Shown here in pieces: positions 1 to 6,277 of a stretch of DNA of 6,846 nucleotides. Position 1 is the first letter of the stretch. Each line of letters begins with the position of its first letter. The notes under the pieces were generated by a model. That model had not been told where the DNA came from. It worked only from the letters and a program-made list of their open reading frames with translations, and searched no databases. The translations under genes were made by a program, and so were the position numbers. Source of the DNA: Alphaproteobacteria bacterium (lineage in GTDB: Bacteria > Pseudomonadota > Alphaproteobacteria > Rhodobacterales > Rhodobacteraceae); NCBI GenBank assembly GCA_003694465.1, contig RFKM01000131.1, positions 1 through 6,846 of the forward strand, read 5' to 3'.

Positions 1-1080
1 ATTCTCGATCGCACCCGACCGCACATCGCCTTCCGCCCCGACGTTCTCGAACGGCAAGCCGGGCAGACGGAGTTCACCCGCCCGATCTGGGACTATCTCG
101 ACATCACCGCCTCGGAAGATCGTATTCGCAAGGGCCGGCGTGCCCTGCGCGAACACCGGGCGCTTTTCAACGCGCTGGAAGCCCGCTTCGGCGTCGAATC
201 CGAGGTCGTCGCGGCGATCTGGGGGATCGAAACCGGATACGGCACGATTCGCGGCGATGTGCCGGTGCTTTCGGCGCTGGCAACGCTGGCATGGCGGGGG
301 CGGCGGGCGGCCTATTTCGAGACCGAGTTCATCGCCGCGCTGAGGCTCGTGCAGACCGGGAAGATGCGCCTTGAAGAGATGAACGGCTCCTGGGCCGGCG
401 CCCTGGGGCACGGGCAGTTCATGCCGTCATCCATTCTCGAATTCGCGGTCGATTTCGACGGTGACCGGCGCCTCGGCCTGTGCGACGACGACCCGACCGA
501 CGGCCTTGCCTCGATTGCCAATTATCTGGCGAAACACGCCTGGAAGCCCGGCCAGCCCTGGGGGCTCGAAGTCCGCCTGCCCGAGGGGTTCGACCTTGGG
601 CTCACCGGGCGCGATCATGTTGCCCCGGCGTCTGTCTGGGCAAAAACGGGTGTCACCGCCGCCGATGGCACGGCGCTTCCCGATTACGGGCACGGCTCGA
701 TCCTTCTGCCGGCCGGTGCACGCGGACCGGCGCTTCTGGTGCTGCAGAACTTCCACGTTCTGACAAGTTACAACCGCGCCGATGCCTATGCGATCGCGGT
801 CGGCCACCTTGCCGACCGCCTCGCCGGCGGAAAACCTTTCCGCCAACCGTGGCCCACCGATGAGCCGGTGCTGAACCGCGCCGAGATTCTGGAGCTTCAG
901 CAGCGCCTGACCCGGGCGGGGTTCGACACCTTCGGCGCAGACGGGCTGATCGGGCGGCGCACCCGCCGGGCGTTGCGCGGCTGGCAGGCTGCGCGGGGAT
1001 TGCCCGCCGATAGTCACCCCAGCGCCGGCGCGCTGGCGGCGTTACGCGCCGAGCAGGCGGGCGAGCGCTTCGAGCCCTAG
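1..1080 (+). CDS. Lytic murein transglycosylase, MltB type (5'-truncated by window edge)
   Basis: The frame is open from base 1 to the TAG at 1078-1080, giving 359 residues. The true start lies upstream, so any signal peptide or lipobox is not visible. The family (GH103/SLT_2) cleaves the MurNAc-GlcNAc bond of peptidoglycan in the periplasm without water, leaving 1,6-anhydroMurNAc ends. The catalytic glutamate motif WGIETGYG is at about residues 74-81, with Glu77 of the fragment (bases 229-231) as the expected acid/base. Further family signatures are GALGHGQFMPSS (about residues 133-144) and an Asp-rich DFDGD segment followed by DGLASIANYLAKH. A C-terminal PG_binding_1 domain (about residues 292-345) is recognisable from LQQRL, DGLIGRRTRRAL and WQAARGLPAD. 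An in-frame ATG at 259 falls after the catalytic motif and cannot be the start. The gene is convergent with cbbY and unrelated to carbon fixation. The family is secure; the exact paralogue is not. Confidence 0.93.
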   Translation: MLDRTRPHIAFRPDVLERQAGQTEFTRPIWDYLDITASEDRIRKGRRALREHRALFNALEARFGVESEVVAAIWGIETGYGTIRGDVPVLSALATLAWRGRRAAYFETEFIAALRLVQTGKMRLEEMNGSWAGALGHGQFMPSSILEFAVDFDGDRRLGLCDDDPTDGLASIANYLAKHAWKPGQPWGLEVRLPEGFDLGLTGRDHVAPASVWAKTGVTAADGTALPDYGHGSILLPAGARGPALLVLQNFHVLTSYNRADAYAIAVGHLADRLAGGKPFRQPWPTDEPVLNRAEILELQQRLTRAGFDTFGADGLIGRRTRRALRGWQAARGLPADSHPSAGALAALRAEQAGERFEP

Positions 1081-1740
1081 CCCTTCGAGGCTCGGACGCA
1101 CCAGCGCCGCCTCGGAAAAGTCCTGGTCATCGGTGTAGATCGAGGGGGTGACAACCGTTGCAAGGCCGGCGCCGCGGGCCGACAGAAGCCCGTTCCGGCT
1201 GTCTTCGAAGGCGATGCAACCCCCGGGCGAAAGGCTGAGGCGGTCGAGTGCGAGCGCGAACACGTCAGGCGCCGGTTTCTTGGCGCGAACCTCGTCGCCG
1301 GCGGCGACGACATCGAAGATCTCCTCCGGCTCGGCCTGCCAGCAGCAGCGCGTCAGCGCCGCCACGTTGGGAATGTTGGTCGTGGTGGCAATGGCGAGCC
1401 TGAGCCCCGCATCGCGCGCCACGGCAACGAGCTCGGCCACGCCCGGGCGCAGCGCGAGGTCTCCGGCGGCAAGGATCTCGCCATAGATGGCGGTCTTTTC
1501 CTTGTGCAGGGCGGCGATCTCGTCGTCGCTTAGGCGCCGGGCGCCGGGGGGCAGGGTTTCCTGCCAGGCGCGCATCCGCTCCTTCCCGCCGGTCGTCTTC
1601 AGAAGCCAGCGGTAATCCTCCATCGACCAGTGCCAGCCGAGATCGTGGGCCGCAAAGGTGCGGTTGAAGGCGGCGCGGTGGGCCTCTTCGGTTTCGGCAA
1701 GGGTGCCATCGACATCGAAGATCAGAGCCTGAAGCGTCAT
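1042..1740 (-). CDS. cbbY: CbbY, HAD-family xylulose-1,5-bisphosphate phosphatase
   Basis: The product is 232 residues, the usual CbbY length. HAD motif I is FDVDGTLAET, with nucleophile Asp9 and acid Asp11. It is followed by the EEAHRAAFN cap segment and the TTGGKER signature (about residues 49-55) that marks CbbY among HAD phosphatases. Motif II is ATTTN (about 116-120), motif III is the Lys of AKKPAPD (about 151-157), and motif IV is FEDSRNG (about 176-182). The characterised Rhodobacter sphaeroides homologue dephosphorylates xylulose 1,5-bisphosphate, a tight-binding RuBisCO inhibitor formed by misfire, to xylulose 5-phosphate. From memory, that protein matches this one closely through the N-terminal and cap signatures. 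The ATG overlaps the cbbZ stop as ATGA. The only SD-like GGAGG sits 1 nt before the ATG, too close to work well, so translation probably depends on coupling to cbbZ. The 3' end overlaps the opposing transglycosylase gene by 39 bp. Confidence 0.92.
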   Translation of the reverse strand: MTLQALIFDVDGTLAETEEAHRAAFNRTFAAHDLGWHWSMEDYRWLLKTTGGKERMRAWQETLPPGARRLSDDEIAALHKEKTAIYGEILAAGDLALRPGVAELVAVARDAGLRLAIATTTNIPNVAALTRCCWQAEPEEIFDVVAAGDEVRAKKPAPDVFALALDRLSLSPGGCIAFEDSRNGLLSARGAGLATVVTPSIYTDDQDFSEAALVRPSLEGLGLEALARLLGA

Positions 1741-2396
1741 GCCTCCGACGCCGCTTCAAAGCCGTCGACCACGCCCGCAAGCGCCTCGAAATCGGCGAAG
1801 CGGAAATCGTGGGGCAGGCCCTCGATGGCCTGCTTGCGGTAGCCGTGCTCGTAGATCGCGAAGGGCACCCCCACCGCCAGCGCCGCCTCGGCGTCGATCT
1901 CGCTGTCGCCAACGTAAAGGCGCGGGCCTTCCCCAAGGCGCTCGAAGGCAAGACGGAGCGGCGCCGGGTGCGGCTTTTTCTCGGGCAGGGTGTCGCCCCC
2001 GACGACCGAGGTGAAGTAGCCGTCAAGGCGCAGCAGGCTGAGGATCAGCAGCGTCGGCTTTTCGGGCTTGTTGGTGCATACCCCCAGCCCGTGCCCGGCC
2101 GCGCGAAGCTTTTCGAGCAGCGCGACGACGCCGGGCATCGGCCGGCTGTGGGTCGCCGGGGCGGCATTGTAGAAGTCGCGCACCGTGTCGAATATCTGCG
2201 GGAACCGGGTTTTCGGCAGGCCGCGGGCCGCCATCACCCGCTCGACGAGCTTCGGCAGCCCGTTGCCGATGAAAGAGGTGACCGTCGGCAGGTCGAGCGG
2301 GGCGAGCCCCTCTTCGACGAGCATCCGGTTTACTGCCGCGTGCAGGTCGGGAGCGGTGTCGACGAGGGTTCCGTCGAGATCGAAGACGATGTTCAT
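1737..2396 (-). CDS. cbbZ: Phosphoglycolate phosphatase (HAD family)
   Basis: The enzyme hydrolyses 2-phosphoglycolate, the toxic product of RuBisCO oxygenation, to glycolate in the cytoplasm. The gene is called gph elsewhere and cbbZ in Calvin operons. The 219-residue product has HAD motif I FDLDGTLVDTAPDL (nucleophile Asp6, acid Asp8), a helical cap with SFIGNGLPKLVERV (about residues 41-54), motif II VCTNKP (Thr108), motif III EKKPHPAP (about 139-146) and motif IV YVGDSEIDAEAA (Asp164, Asp168). The ATG at 2396 is preferred over a GTG 15 bases upstream (2411). It starts the protein directly at the family's conserved N-terminus, has an upstream GGAAGGA, and overlaps the redoxin stop as ATGA. 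The gene's own stop overlaps the cbbY start in the same way. A close HAD relative with another sugar-phosphate substrate cannot be excluded, but motifs and context agree. Confidence 0.92.
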   Translation of the reverse strand: MNIVFDLDGTLVDTAPDLHAAVNRMLVEEGLAPLDLPTVTSFIGNGLPKLVERVMAARGLPKTRFPQIFDTVRDFYNAAPATHSRPMPGVVALLEKLRAAGHGLGVCTNKPEKPTLLILSLLRLDGYFTSVVGGDTLPEKKPHPAPLRLAFERLGEGPRLYVGDSEIDAEAALAVGVPFAIYEHGYRKQAIEGLPHDFRFADFEALAGVVDGFEAASEA

Positions 2397-2950
2397 GCCC
2401 CGTCCTTCCACTTGATCGAACAGCCCATCGAGGGGATTTGCTCTTCCGGCCCCCTTCCGGTTTCGGCCACCTGTTTCATCGCCTCGAAGAGATCGCGGCG
2501 CAGGTCGGGCGGGCCGGCTTCCTTGCGGCTGGCGTCGAGGCGGCCGCGGTATTGCAACTCGCCGGCGGCGTTGTAGCCGAAGAAGTCGGGCGTGCAGACC
2601 GCGCCATAGGCCCGTGCCACCTCCTGGCTCTCGTCATAGAGATAGGGGAAGGTAAAGCCGTGTTTCGCGGCAAGTTCGGCCATCTTCTCGGGGCGGTCTT
2701 CCGGGTAGGCCTCGACATCGTTGGCGCTGATCGCCACCACGCCGATGCCAAGCGCCTGCAGGTCTTTCGCGTCGCGCACGATCCGGTCGATCACCGCCAT
2801 CACGTAGGGGCAGTGGTTGCAGATGAACATGACAAGGGTGCCCTTCGGCCCCTTCACGTCATCGAGCGACCAGACCTTTCCCGACGGGTCGGGAAGGCTG
2901 AACGGCACGATCGGTGCGCCGAAATCGCAAACCGGGGGAATTGCCGCCAT
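2393..2950 (-). CDS. Thioredoxin-like / peroxiredoxin-like redoxin (AhpC/TSA fold) inside the cbb operon
   Basis: The 185-residue protein has no signal peptide or membrane segment, so it should be cytoplasmic. It shows the AhpC/TSA-redoxin layout: an N-terminal APIVPFSLPDPSGK segment, a beta strand TLVMFICNHCPYV carrying CxxC (Cys44, Cys47), VVAISAND (about residues 71-78), a FPYLYDESQEVARAYGAVCTPDFF block (about 101-124) with the expected cis-proline region at Thr120-Pro121, and a C-terminal GCSIKWK. The CNHCPYV motif and the SIKWK tail are typical of the PRX_like1 type of thioredoxin-family proteins, whose substrates are mostly unknown. Other cysteines are Cys8, Cys119 and Cys177. Translation starts at an ATG seven bases after a strong AAGGAGG, 30 bp after cbbE, and the stop overlaps cbbZ as ATGA, so it is a genuine operon member. 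A disulfide-exchange or peroxide-reducing role is likely from the fold. Any link to Calvin enzymes is inference. Confidence 0.88.
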   Translation of the reverse strand: MAAIPPVCDFGAPIVPFSLPDPSGKVWSLDDVKGPKGTLVMFICNHCPYVMAVIDRIVRDAKDLQALGIGVVAISANDVEAYPEDRPEKMAELAAKHGFTFPYLYDESQEVARAYGAVCTPDFFGYNAAGELQYRGRLDASRKEAGPPDLRRDLFEAMKQVAETGRGPEEQIPSMGCSIKWKDGA

Positions 2951-2958
2951 GTCTGAGC

Positions 2959-2965
2959 CCTCCTT
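2959..2965 (-). promoter_or_regulatory. Strong ribosome binding site of the redoxin gene
   Basis: The minus strand reads AAGGAGG, ending eight bases before the ATG at 2950. It is the closest match to the anti-SD consensus in the window and fixes the redoxin start. Confidence 0.8.
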
Positions 2966-2980
2966 TCCTCGTGTCTTGCC

Positions 2981-3682
2981 TCAGCCCTCGCCGGCGAGGG
3001 CCGCCTCGGCCGCGGCGCGGATCGCGCGGATGTTCTCGCCATAGGGCGCGGGGTTGGACACCGAGCCGCCGCGGAACACCGCCGAACCGGCCACGAAGCA
3101 GTCGGCCCCGGCTTTTGCGAGCGCACCGACGGTGTTGGGGTCGACCCCGCCGTCAACCTGGATATGGATCGGCCGGTCGCCGATCATCGCCCGCACCTGC
3201 GCGACCTTTTCCACCGCCGAAGGAATGAACTTCTGCCCGCCAAAGCCGGGGTTGACGCTCATCACCAGCACCATGTCGCACAGGTCGAGCAGGTATTCGA
3301 CGGCCGAAGCCGGCGTGCCCGGGTTGAGGGCGATGCCGGCCTTCCTGCCGGTTGCCCGGATCGCCTGAAGCGTGCGGTGCGGGTGCGGCCCGGCCTCGAC
3401 ATGGGCGGTGATCATGTCGGCCCCCGCCTCGGCATAGGCCTCGATGTAAGGGTCGACCGGCGCAATCATCAGGTGCACGTCCATGAAGGTTTTCACATGC
3501 GGGCGAAAGGCCTTCACGGCGGGCGGACCAAAGGTGAGGTTGGGCACGAAATGCCCGTCCATCACGTCGACATGAACCCAGTCGGCCCCCTCGGCCTCGA
3601 TGGCCTGAATCTCGCGGCCGAAGTCGGCGAAGTCGGCGGAAAGGATCGACGGGGCGATCTTGATGGAACGGTCGAAGGTCAT
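2981..3682 (-). CDS. cbbE: Ribulose-phosphate 3-epimerase
   Basis: The enzyme interconverts xylulose 5-phosphate and ribulose 5-phosphate, supplying the precursor of ribulose 1,5-bisphosphate (rpe generally, cbbE in Calvin operons). The 233-residue TIM-barrel protein begins with the family N-terminus [14 protein letters not shown] (about residues 9-22). It contains [18 protein letters not shown] (about 36-53), MDVHLMI (about 67-73), ITAHVEAG (about 91-98), [14 protein letters not shown] (about 141-154) and IQVDGGV (about 174-180). The metal and catalytic residues expected in the family are visible: His37, Asp39, His70 and Asp177. The ATG at 3682 follows a short GAGG with five bases of spacing, a modest site. 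A 60-bp spacer containing a hairpin separates it from cbbM, so its expression may be lower than RuBisCO's. Confidence 0.97.
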   Translation of the reverse strand: MTFDRSIKIAPSILSADFADFGREIQAIEAEGADWVHVDVMDGHFVPNLTFGPPAVKAFRPHVKTFMDVHLMIAPVDPYIEAYAEAGADMITAHVEAGPHPHRTLQAIRATGRKAGIALNPGTPASAVEYLLDLCDMVLVMSVNPGFGGQKFIPSAVEKVAQVRAMIGDRPIHIQVDGGVDPNTVGALAKAGADCFVAGSAVFRGGSVSNPAPYGENIRAIRAAAEAALAGEG

Positions 3683-3711
3683 GGTTGCCTCGGTCGGTTG
3701 GGGTTGCGGAC

Positions 3712-3735
3712 GGGGCGGGCGTTGCAGCCCGCCCC
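3712..3735 (-). promoter_or_regulatory. GC-rich hairpin just downstream of cbbM (processing, stabiliser or partial terminator)
   Basis: On the minus strand GGGGCGGGC and GCCCGCCCC form a perfect 9-bp stem around the 6-base loop TGCAAC. The hairpin begins about seven bases after the cbbM stop codon and lies within the 60-bp gap before cbbE. All nine pairs are G-C. What follows is GTCCGCAACCCC, with no T run, so it does not look like a classical intrinsic terminator. It could protect the cbbM 3' end from exonucleases or cause partial termination. The structure is seen in the sequence; the role is inferred. Confidence 0.75.
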
Positions 3736-3742
3736 CCTGTTG

Positions 3743-5128
3743 TCAAGCGGCGGAGTTGATCCGCAGCGCCTTGCGCCAGTCGGGATAGAGCTTGTCGGCA
3801 TCGTGCGGGAAGCTCTCGAAGGCGCGGGCAAACTCCTTGTGCTCCTTGGCAAACTCGAGCGGATCGGCGCCCTCCTTCCAGCACTGCTCGGCCTGACGCA
3901 GAGAGGTCGCCCCGGCGGCAGGGCCGTCGATATGGCCGAAGCTGCCGCCGCCGGCGGTCATGATCAGGTTCGAGTGCCCGAGGTTCTCGAAGAAGCCCGG
4001 CATCCGCAGCGCGTTCATGCCGCCCGAGATGATCGGCGTCGTCGGGTTCATGCCCAGCCATTCCTGATGGTAGTAGGGCCCGTCGACACTGTCTTCGGTG
4101 ATCATGTGGGCGATGACGGTATCGTCCTTGTCGCCCTCCATCTTGCCATAGCCCATGGTGCCGACATGGATGCCCGAGGCCCCCTGCAGGCGCGCCATCT
4201 TGGCCAGCACGAAGGCGGTGTAGCCGCGCTTGGCACTGGGCGAGGTGACGGCGCCGTGACCGGCCCGGTGGTAGTGCAGGTATTGCTTCGGGAAGCGGCG
4301 GCGGGCGGTGGTGATCGCCTGCGGGCCGGCGACGTAGCCATCGACGAGGAAGGCGCAATGGTCGGCATCGGGGCCGAAGGTCTCAAGGATGTATTCGCCG
4401 CGGGCGATCATCTCGTGGTAGTCGTCGGCGGTGATGTTCCACGAGAAGAGCTTCGCCTCGCCGGTCTTGTCCTGCGCGCGTTTCATCGCGTCGGCGACAA
4501 GACGGACGGTTTCCTTGAACGGCGCAAACACCTGGTTGCCCTGCGGTTCATCGTTCTTGATGAAGTCGCCACCCAGCCAGAATTCATAGCAGGCATCGGC
4601 AAAGGGTTGAGGACGCAGGCCGAGTTTCGGCTTGATGATGGTGCCGACGATGAAGCCGCCGTTCACCACCGGGCGACCGAGCACGCGCCACAGGTCGCTG
4701 ATCGTGGTCGAGGGGCCGTCGAACAGGCGCAGATAGGCCGGCGGCACGTAGAAATCGTGCATCTTCGCATAGGCCACGTCGCCCATGCCCTGGTTGTTGC
4801 CGATGGTCAGGGTGAGAAACGAGGCGAGCATCGCCCGGCCGTCGATCACGTTCCGGTCGAACAGTTCGATCGGATAGGCGATCTTCATCAGTTCCTTTTC
4901 CTCGTCGATCTCGTAGACGAGGGCATCGACGCCCTTGGTGAAATCGTCGGTGGTCGAAACCTCGACGTTGGTGCCCGTCGAGCTTTCGGCGGCGAAGTGG
5001 GCAGCTGTCTCGAGGTAGCCATACCCCGGCTTGGGCTTCATGATGTAGGCCACGAGCACATGGCGGCCCCCGGCGATGAGGTCTTCTTCCCTGAGGCTCA
5101 GGTCGGCGTAGCGATCGGATTGATCCAT
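3743..5128 (-). CDS. cbbM: Ribulose-1,5-bisphosphate carboxylase/oxygenase, form II large subunit
   Basis: The enzyme carboxylates or oxygenates ribulose 1,5-bisphosphate in the cytoplasm; form II works as large-subunit dimers or multimers without small subunits, and no cbbS is present. The product is 461 residues, and its active-site residues fall on the same numbers as in R. rubrum. These are Glu48 and Asn111 (N-terminal domain), Lys166 in [10 protein letters not shown], carbamylated Lys191 with Asp193 and Glu194 in [14 protein letters not shown], His287 in LHYHRAGHG, loop 6 Lys329 in [12 protein letters not shown], and Ser368 in IISGGMNA. The start is the ATG at 5128: it gives the standard MDQSDRY N-terminus and follows AAGGAG with seven bases of spacing. 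The frame stays open 51 codons further upstream, but that stretch overlaps the fba 3' end and encodes Arg/Pro-rich sequence unlike the family. Hairpins lie in both flanking spacers. No key residue is missing, so the enzyme should be active. Confidence 0.98.
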   Translation of the reverse strand: MDQSDRYADLSLREEDLIAGGRHVLVAYIMKPKPGYGYLETAAHFAAESSTGTNVEVSTTDDFTKGVDALVYEIDEEKELMKIAYPIELFDRNVIDGRAMLASFLTLTIGNNQGMGDVAYAKMHDFYVPPAYLRLFDGPSTTISDLWRVLGRPVVNGGFIVGTIIKPKLGLRPQPFADACYEFWLGGDFIKNDEPQGNQVFAPFKETVRLVADAMKRAQDKTGEAKLFSWNITADDYHEMIARGEYILETFGPDADHCAFLVDGYVAGPQAITTARRRFPKQYLHYHRAGHGAVTSPSAKRGYTAFVLAKMARLQGASGIHVGTMGYGKMEGDKDDTVIAHMITEDSVDGPYYHQEWLGMNPTTPIISGGMNALRMPGFFENLGHSNLIMTAGGGSFGHIDGPAAGATSLRQAEQCWKEGADPLEFAKEHKEFARAFESFPHDADKLYPDWRKALRINSAA

Positions 5129-5135
5129 GGTGTCT

Positions 5136-5141
5136 CTCCTT
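5136..5141 (-). promoter_or_regulatory. Ribosome binding site of cbbM
   Basis: The minus strand reads AAGGAG, seven bases before the ATG at 5128. It decides this start against the longer open frame reaching back to 5281. Confidence 0.8.
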
Positions 5142-5179
5142 GTCGGGTTCGGGCGCGGGCGCTGGGCCCGGCCGGCAAC

Positions 5180-5204
5180 GGCGCGCGCGTCGGGCGCACG
5201 CGCC
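5180..5204 (-). promoter_or_regulatory. Strong hairpin in the fba-cbbM spacer
   Basis: On the transcribed strand GGCGCGTGCG and CGCGCGCGCC pair over 10 bp (one U-G wobble, otherwise all G-C) around the 5-base loop CCCGA. A weaker 5-bp stem, CGGGC/GCCCG, follows at 5156-5170. Both lie in the 85-bp spacer between the fba stop (5214) and the cbbM ribosome binding site (5136-5141), which itself stays unpaired. There is no T tract. A 5' stabiliser of a processed cbbM mRNA, or an RNase cleavage boundary, would fit. I see no credible -35/-10 promoter pair in this spacer. The role is inferred. Confidence 0.65.
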
Positions 5205-5213
5205 AGGGGAACG

Positions 5214-6263
5214 TCAGAGCGTTCCGTCGGCGTAGCGTTTCGCCATTTCGTCGAGGTCGATCGGCTTGATCTTCGAGGCATTGCCGGCGGTGCCGAAACG
5301 CTCGAAACGATCGATGCAGAGCTTTTCCATCTCTTCCATCGCCGGGATCATGAACTTGCGCGGGTCGAATTCGGCCTTCTTCTCCATCGCCACCTTGCGG
5401 AACTGGCCGGTCAGGGCCATCCGGTTGTCGGTGTCGATGTTGACCTTGCGCACGCCCGACTTGATGCCGCGCTCGATCTCCTCGACCGGAACGCCATAGG
5501 TCTGGGGCATCTCGCCGCCATACTCGTTGATGAGGTCCTGCAGGTATTGCGGCACCGACGACGAGCCGTGCATGACGAGGTGCACGTTCGGGATCTTGGC
5601 GTGGATCTTCTCGATCTGGCTGATCGCGAGAATGTCGCCGGTGGGCTTGCGCGAGAACTTGTAGGCGCCGTGCGAGGTGCCGCAGGCGATCGCCAGCGCG
5701 TCAACCTTCGTCTTGGCGACGAAATCGGCGGCCTGGTCCGGGTCGGTCAGCATGTCTTCGCGGCTGAGCTTGCCCTCGGCGCCGGAGCCGTCTTCCTTCG
5801 CGGCCTCGCCGGTCTCGAGGTTGCCCAGAACGCCGAGCTCGCCCTCGACCGAAGCCCCGACCCAATGCGCCATGCGGGCAACGCGCTCGGTGATCTCGAC
5901 GTTGTATTCGTAGCTCGAGGGCGTCTTCATGTCGGCCATGAGCGAGCCGTCCATCATCACCGAGGTGAAGCCGTGGCGGATCGCCGAAAGGCAGGTCTGC
6001 TCGTTGTTGCCGTGGTCCTGGTGCATGACGATCGGGATGTCGGGGAACATCTCGACAAGCGCCTGGATCAGGTGCCGGAGCATGATGTCGCCGGCATAGG
6101 AGCGCGCCCCCCGCGAGGCCTGAAGGATGACCGGGCTGTCAACCTTCTGGGCTGCGCGCAGGATCGCCAGACCCTGCTCCATGTTGTTGATGTTGAAGGC
6201 CGGAACGCCGTAGTCGTGTTCGGCGGCGTGATCCAGCAGTTGACGAAGCGAAACGAGAGCCAT
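5214..6263 (-). CDS. cbbA: Class II fructose-bisphosphate aldolase, Calvin-cycle type
   Basis: This zinc enzyme condenses dihydroxyacetone phosphate with glyceraldehyde 3-phosphate to fructose 1,6-bisphosphate, and with erythrose 4-phosphate to sedoheptulose 1,7-bisphosphate in the cycle. The 349-residue length and motifs fit the class II type B subgroup. The start [20 protein letters not shown] is followed by MHQDHGNN (Asp83 as expected proton-transfer residue, His84 as zinc ligand), VEGELG (about residues 139-144), [10 protein letters not shown] (His198), VMHGSSSVP (His232) and [11 protein letters not shown] (substrate/NTD motif). The start ATG lies only 12 bases after the gap stop. Its SD overlaps that stop (minus strand TGAGGAGATACCGGA before the ATG), so it should be co-translated with gap. 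Position between gap and cbbM supports cbbA over a purely glycolytic fba. Confidence 0.97.
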   Translation of the reverse strand: MALVSLRQLLDHAAEHDYGVPAFNINNMEQGLAILRAAQKVDSPVILQASRGARSYAGDIMLRHLIQALVEMFPDIPIVMHQDHGNNEQTCLSAIRHGFTSVMMDGSLMADMKTPSSYEYNVEITERVARMAHWVGASVEGELGVLGNLETGEAAKEDGSGAEGKLSREDMLTDPDQAADFVAKTKVDALAIACGTSHGAYKFSRKPTGDILAISQIEKIHAKIPNVHLVMHGSSSVPQYLQDLINEYGGEMPQTYGVPVEEIERGIKSGVRKVNIDTDNRMALTGQFRKVAMEKKAEFDPRKFMIPAMEEMEKLCIDRFERFGTAGNASKIKPIDLDEMAKRYADGTL

Positions 6264-6271
6264 TCCGGTAT

Positions 6272-6277
6272 CTCCTC
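6272..6277 (-). promoter_or_regulatory. Ribosome binding site of cbbA overlapping the gap stop codon
   Basis: The minus strand reads GAGGAG, eight bases before the cbbA ATG. Its first bases are the last two of the gap TGA stop (6276-6278), so ribosomes finishing gap uncover or reuse the site. Confidence 0.75.

Noticed and set aside
1071..1094. A 6-bp inverted repeat (CGAGCC/GGCTCG, 12-base loop) at the convergent gene ends, considered as a bidirectional terminator.
   Set aside because: The stem is short and the loop long, and neither side has a T run. Such a match is easily found by chance in this base composition.
1265..2026. A 253-codon minus-strand frame overlapping cbbY and cbbZ.
   Set aside because: It is an Arg-rich out-of-frame shadow of two clearly recognisable HAD phosphatases.
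2397..2411. A GTG start giving cbbZ five extra residues.
   Set aside because: The ATG at 2396 gives the family N-terminus, overlaps the upstream stop as ATGA, and has GGAAGGA at a suitable distance. The GTG would lie inside that SD sequence.
3683..3742. A separate promoter for cbbE in the cbbM-cbbE spacer.
   Set aside because: The spacer is G/C-dominated, with the hairpin taking up much of it. I see no plausible -10 or -35 elements.
3153..4358. A 401-codon minus-strand frame overlapping cbbM and cbbE.
   Set aside because: It is a shifted frame of both genes, rich in Arg, Pro and Gly with no domain.
3164..5269. A 701-codon open frame on the plus strand, antisense to cbbE and cbbM.
   Set aside because: The opposite strand encodes two unmistakable enzymes with intact motifs. 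Long antisense frames without stops are expected in high-GC coding DNA, and the translation shows no recognisable domain.
5129..5281. A 51-residue N-terminal extension of CbbM.
   Set aside because: It overlaps the cbbA 3' end, is Arg/Pro-rich, and is unlike form II N-termini. A good ribosome binding site and the conserved MDQSDRY start are at 5128.
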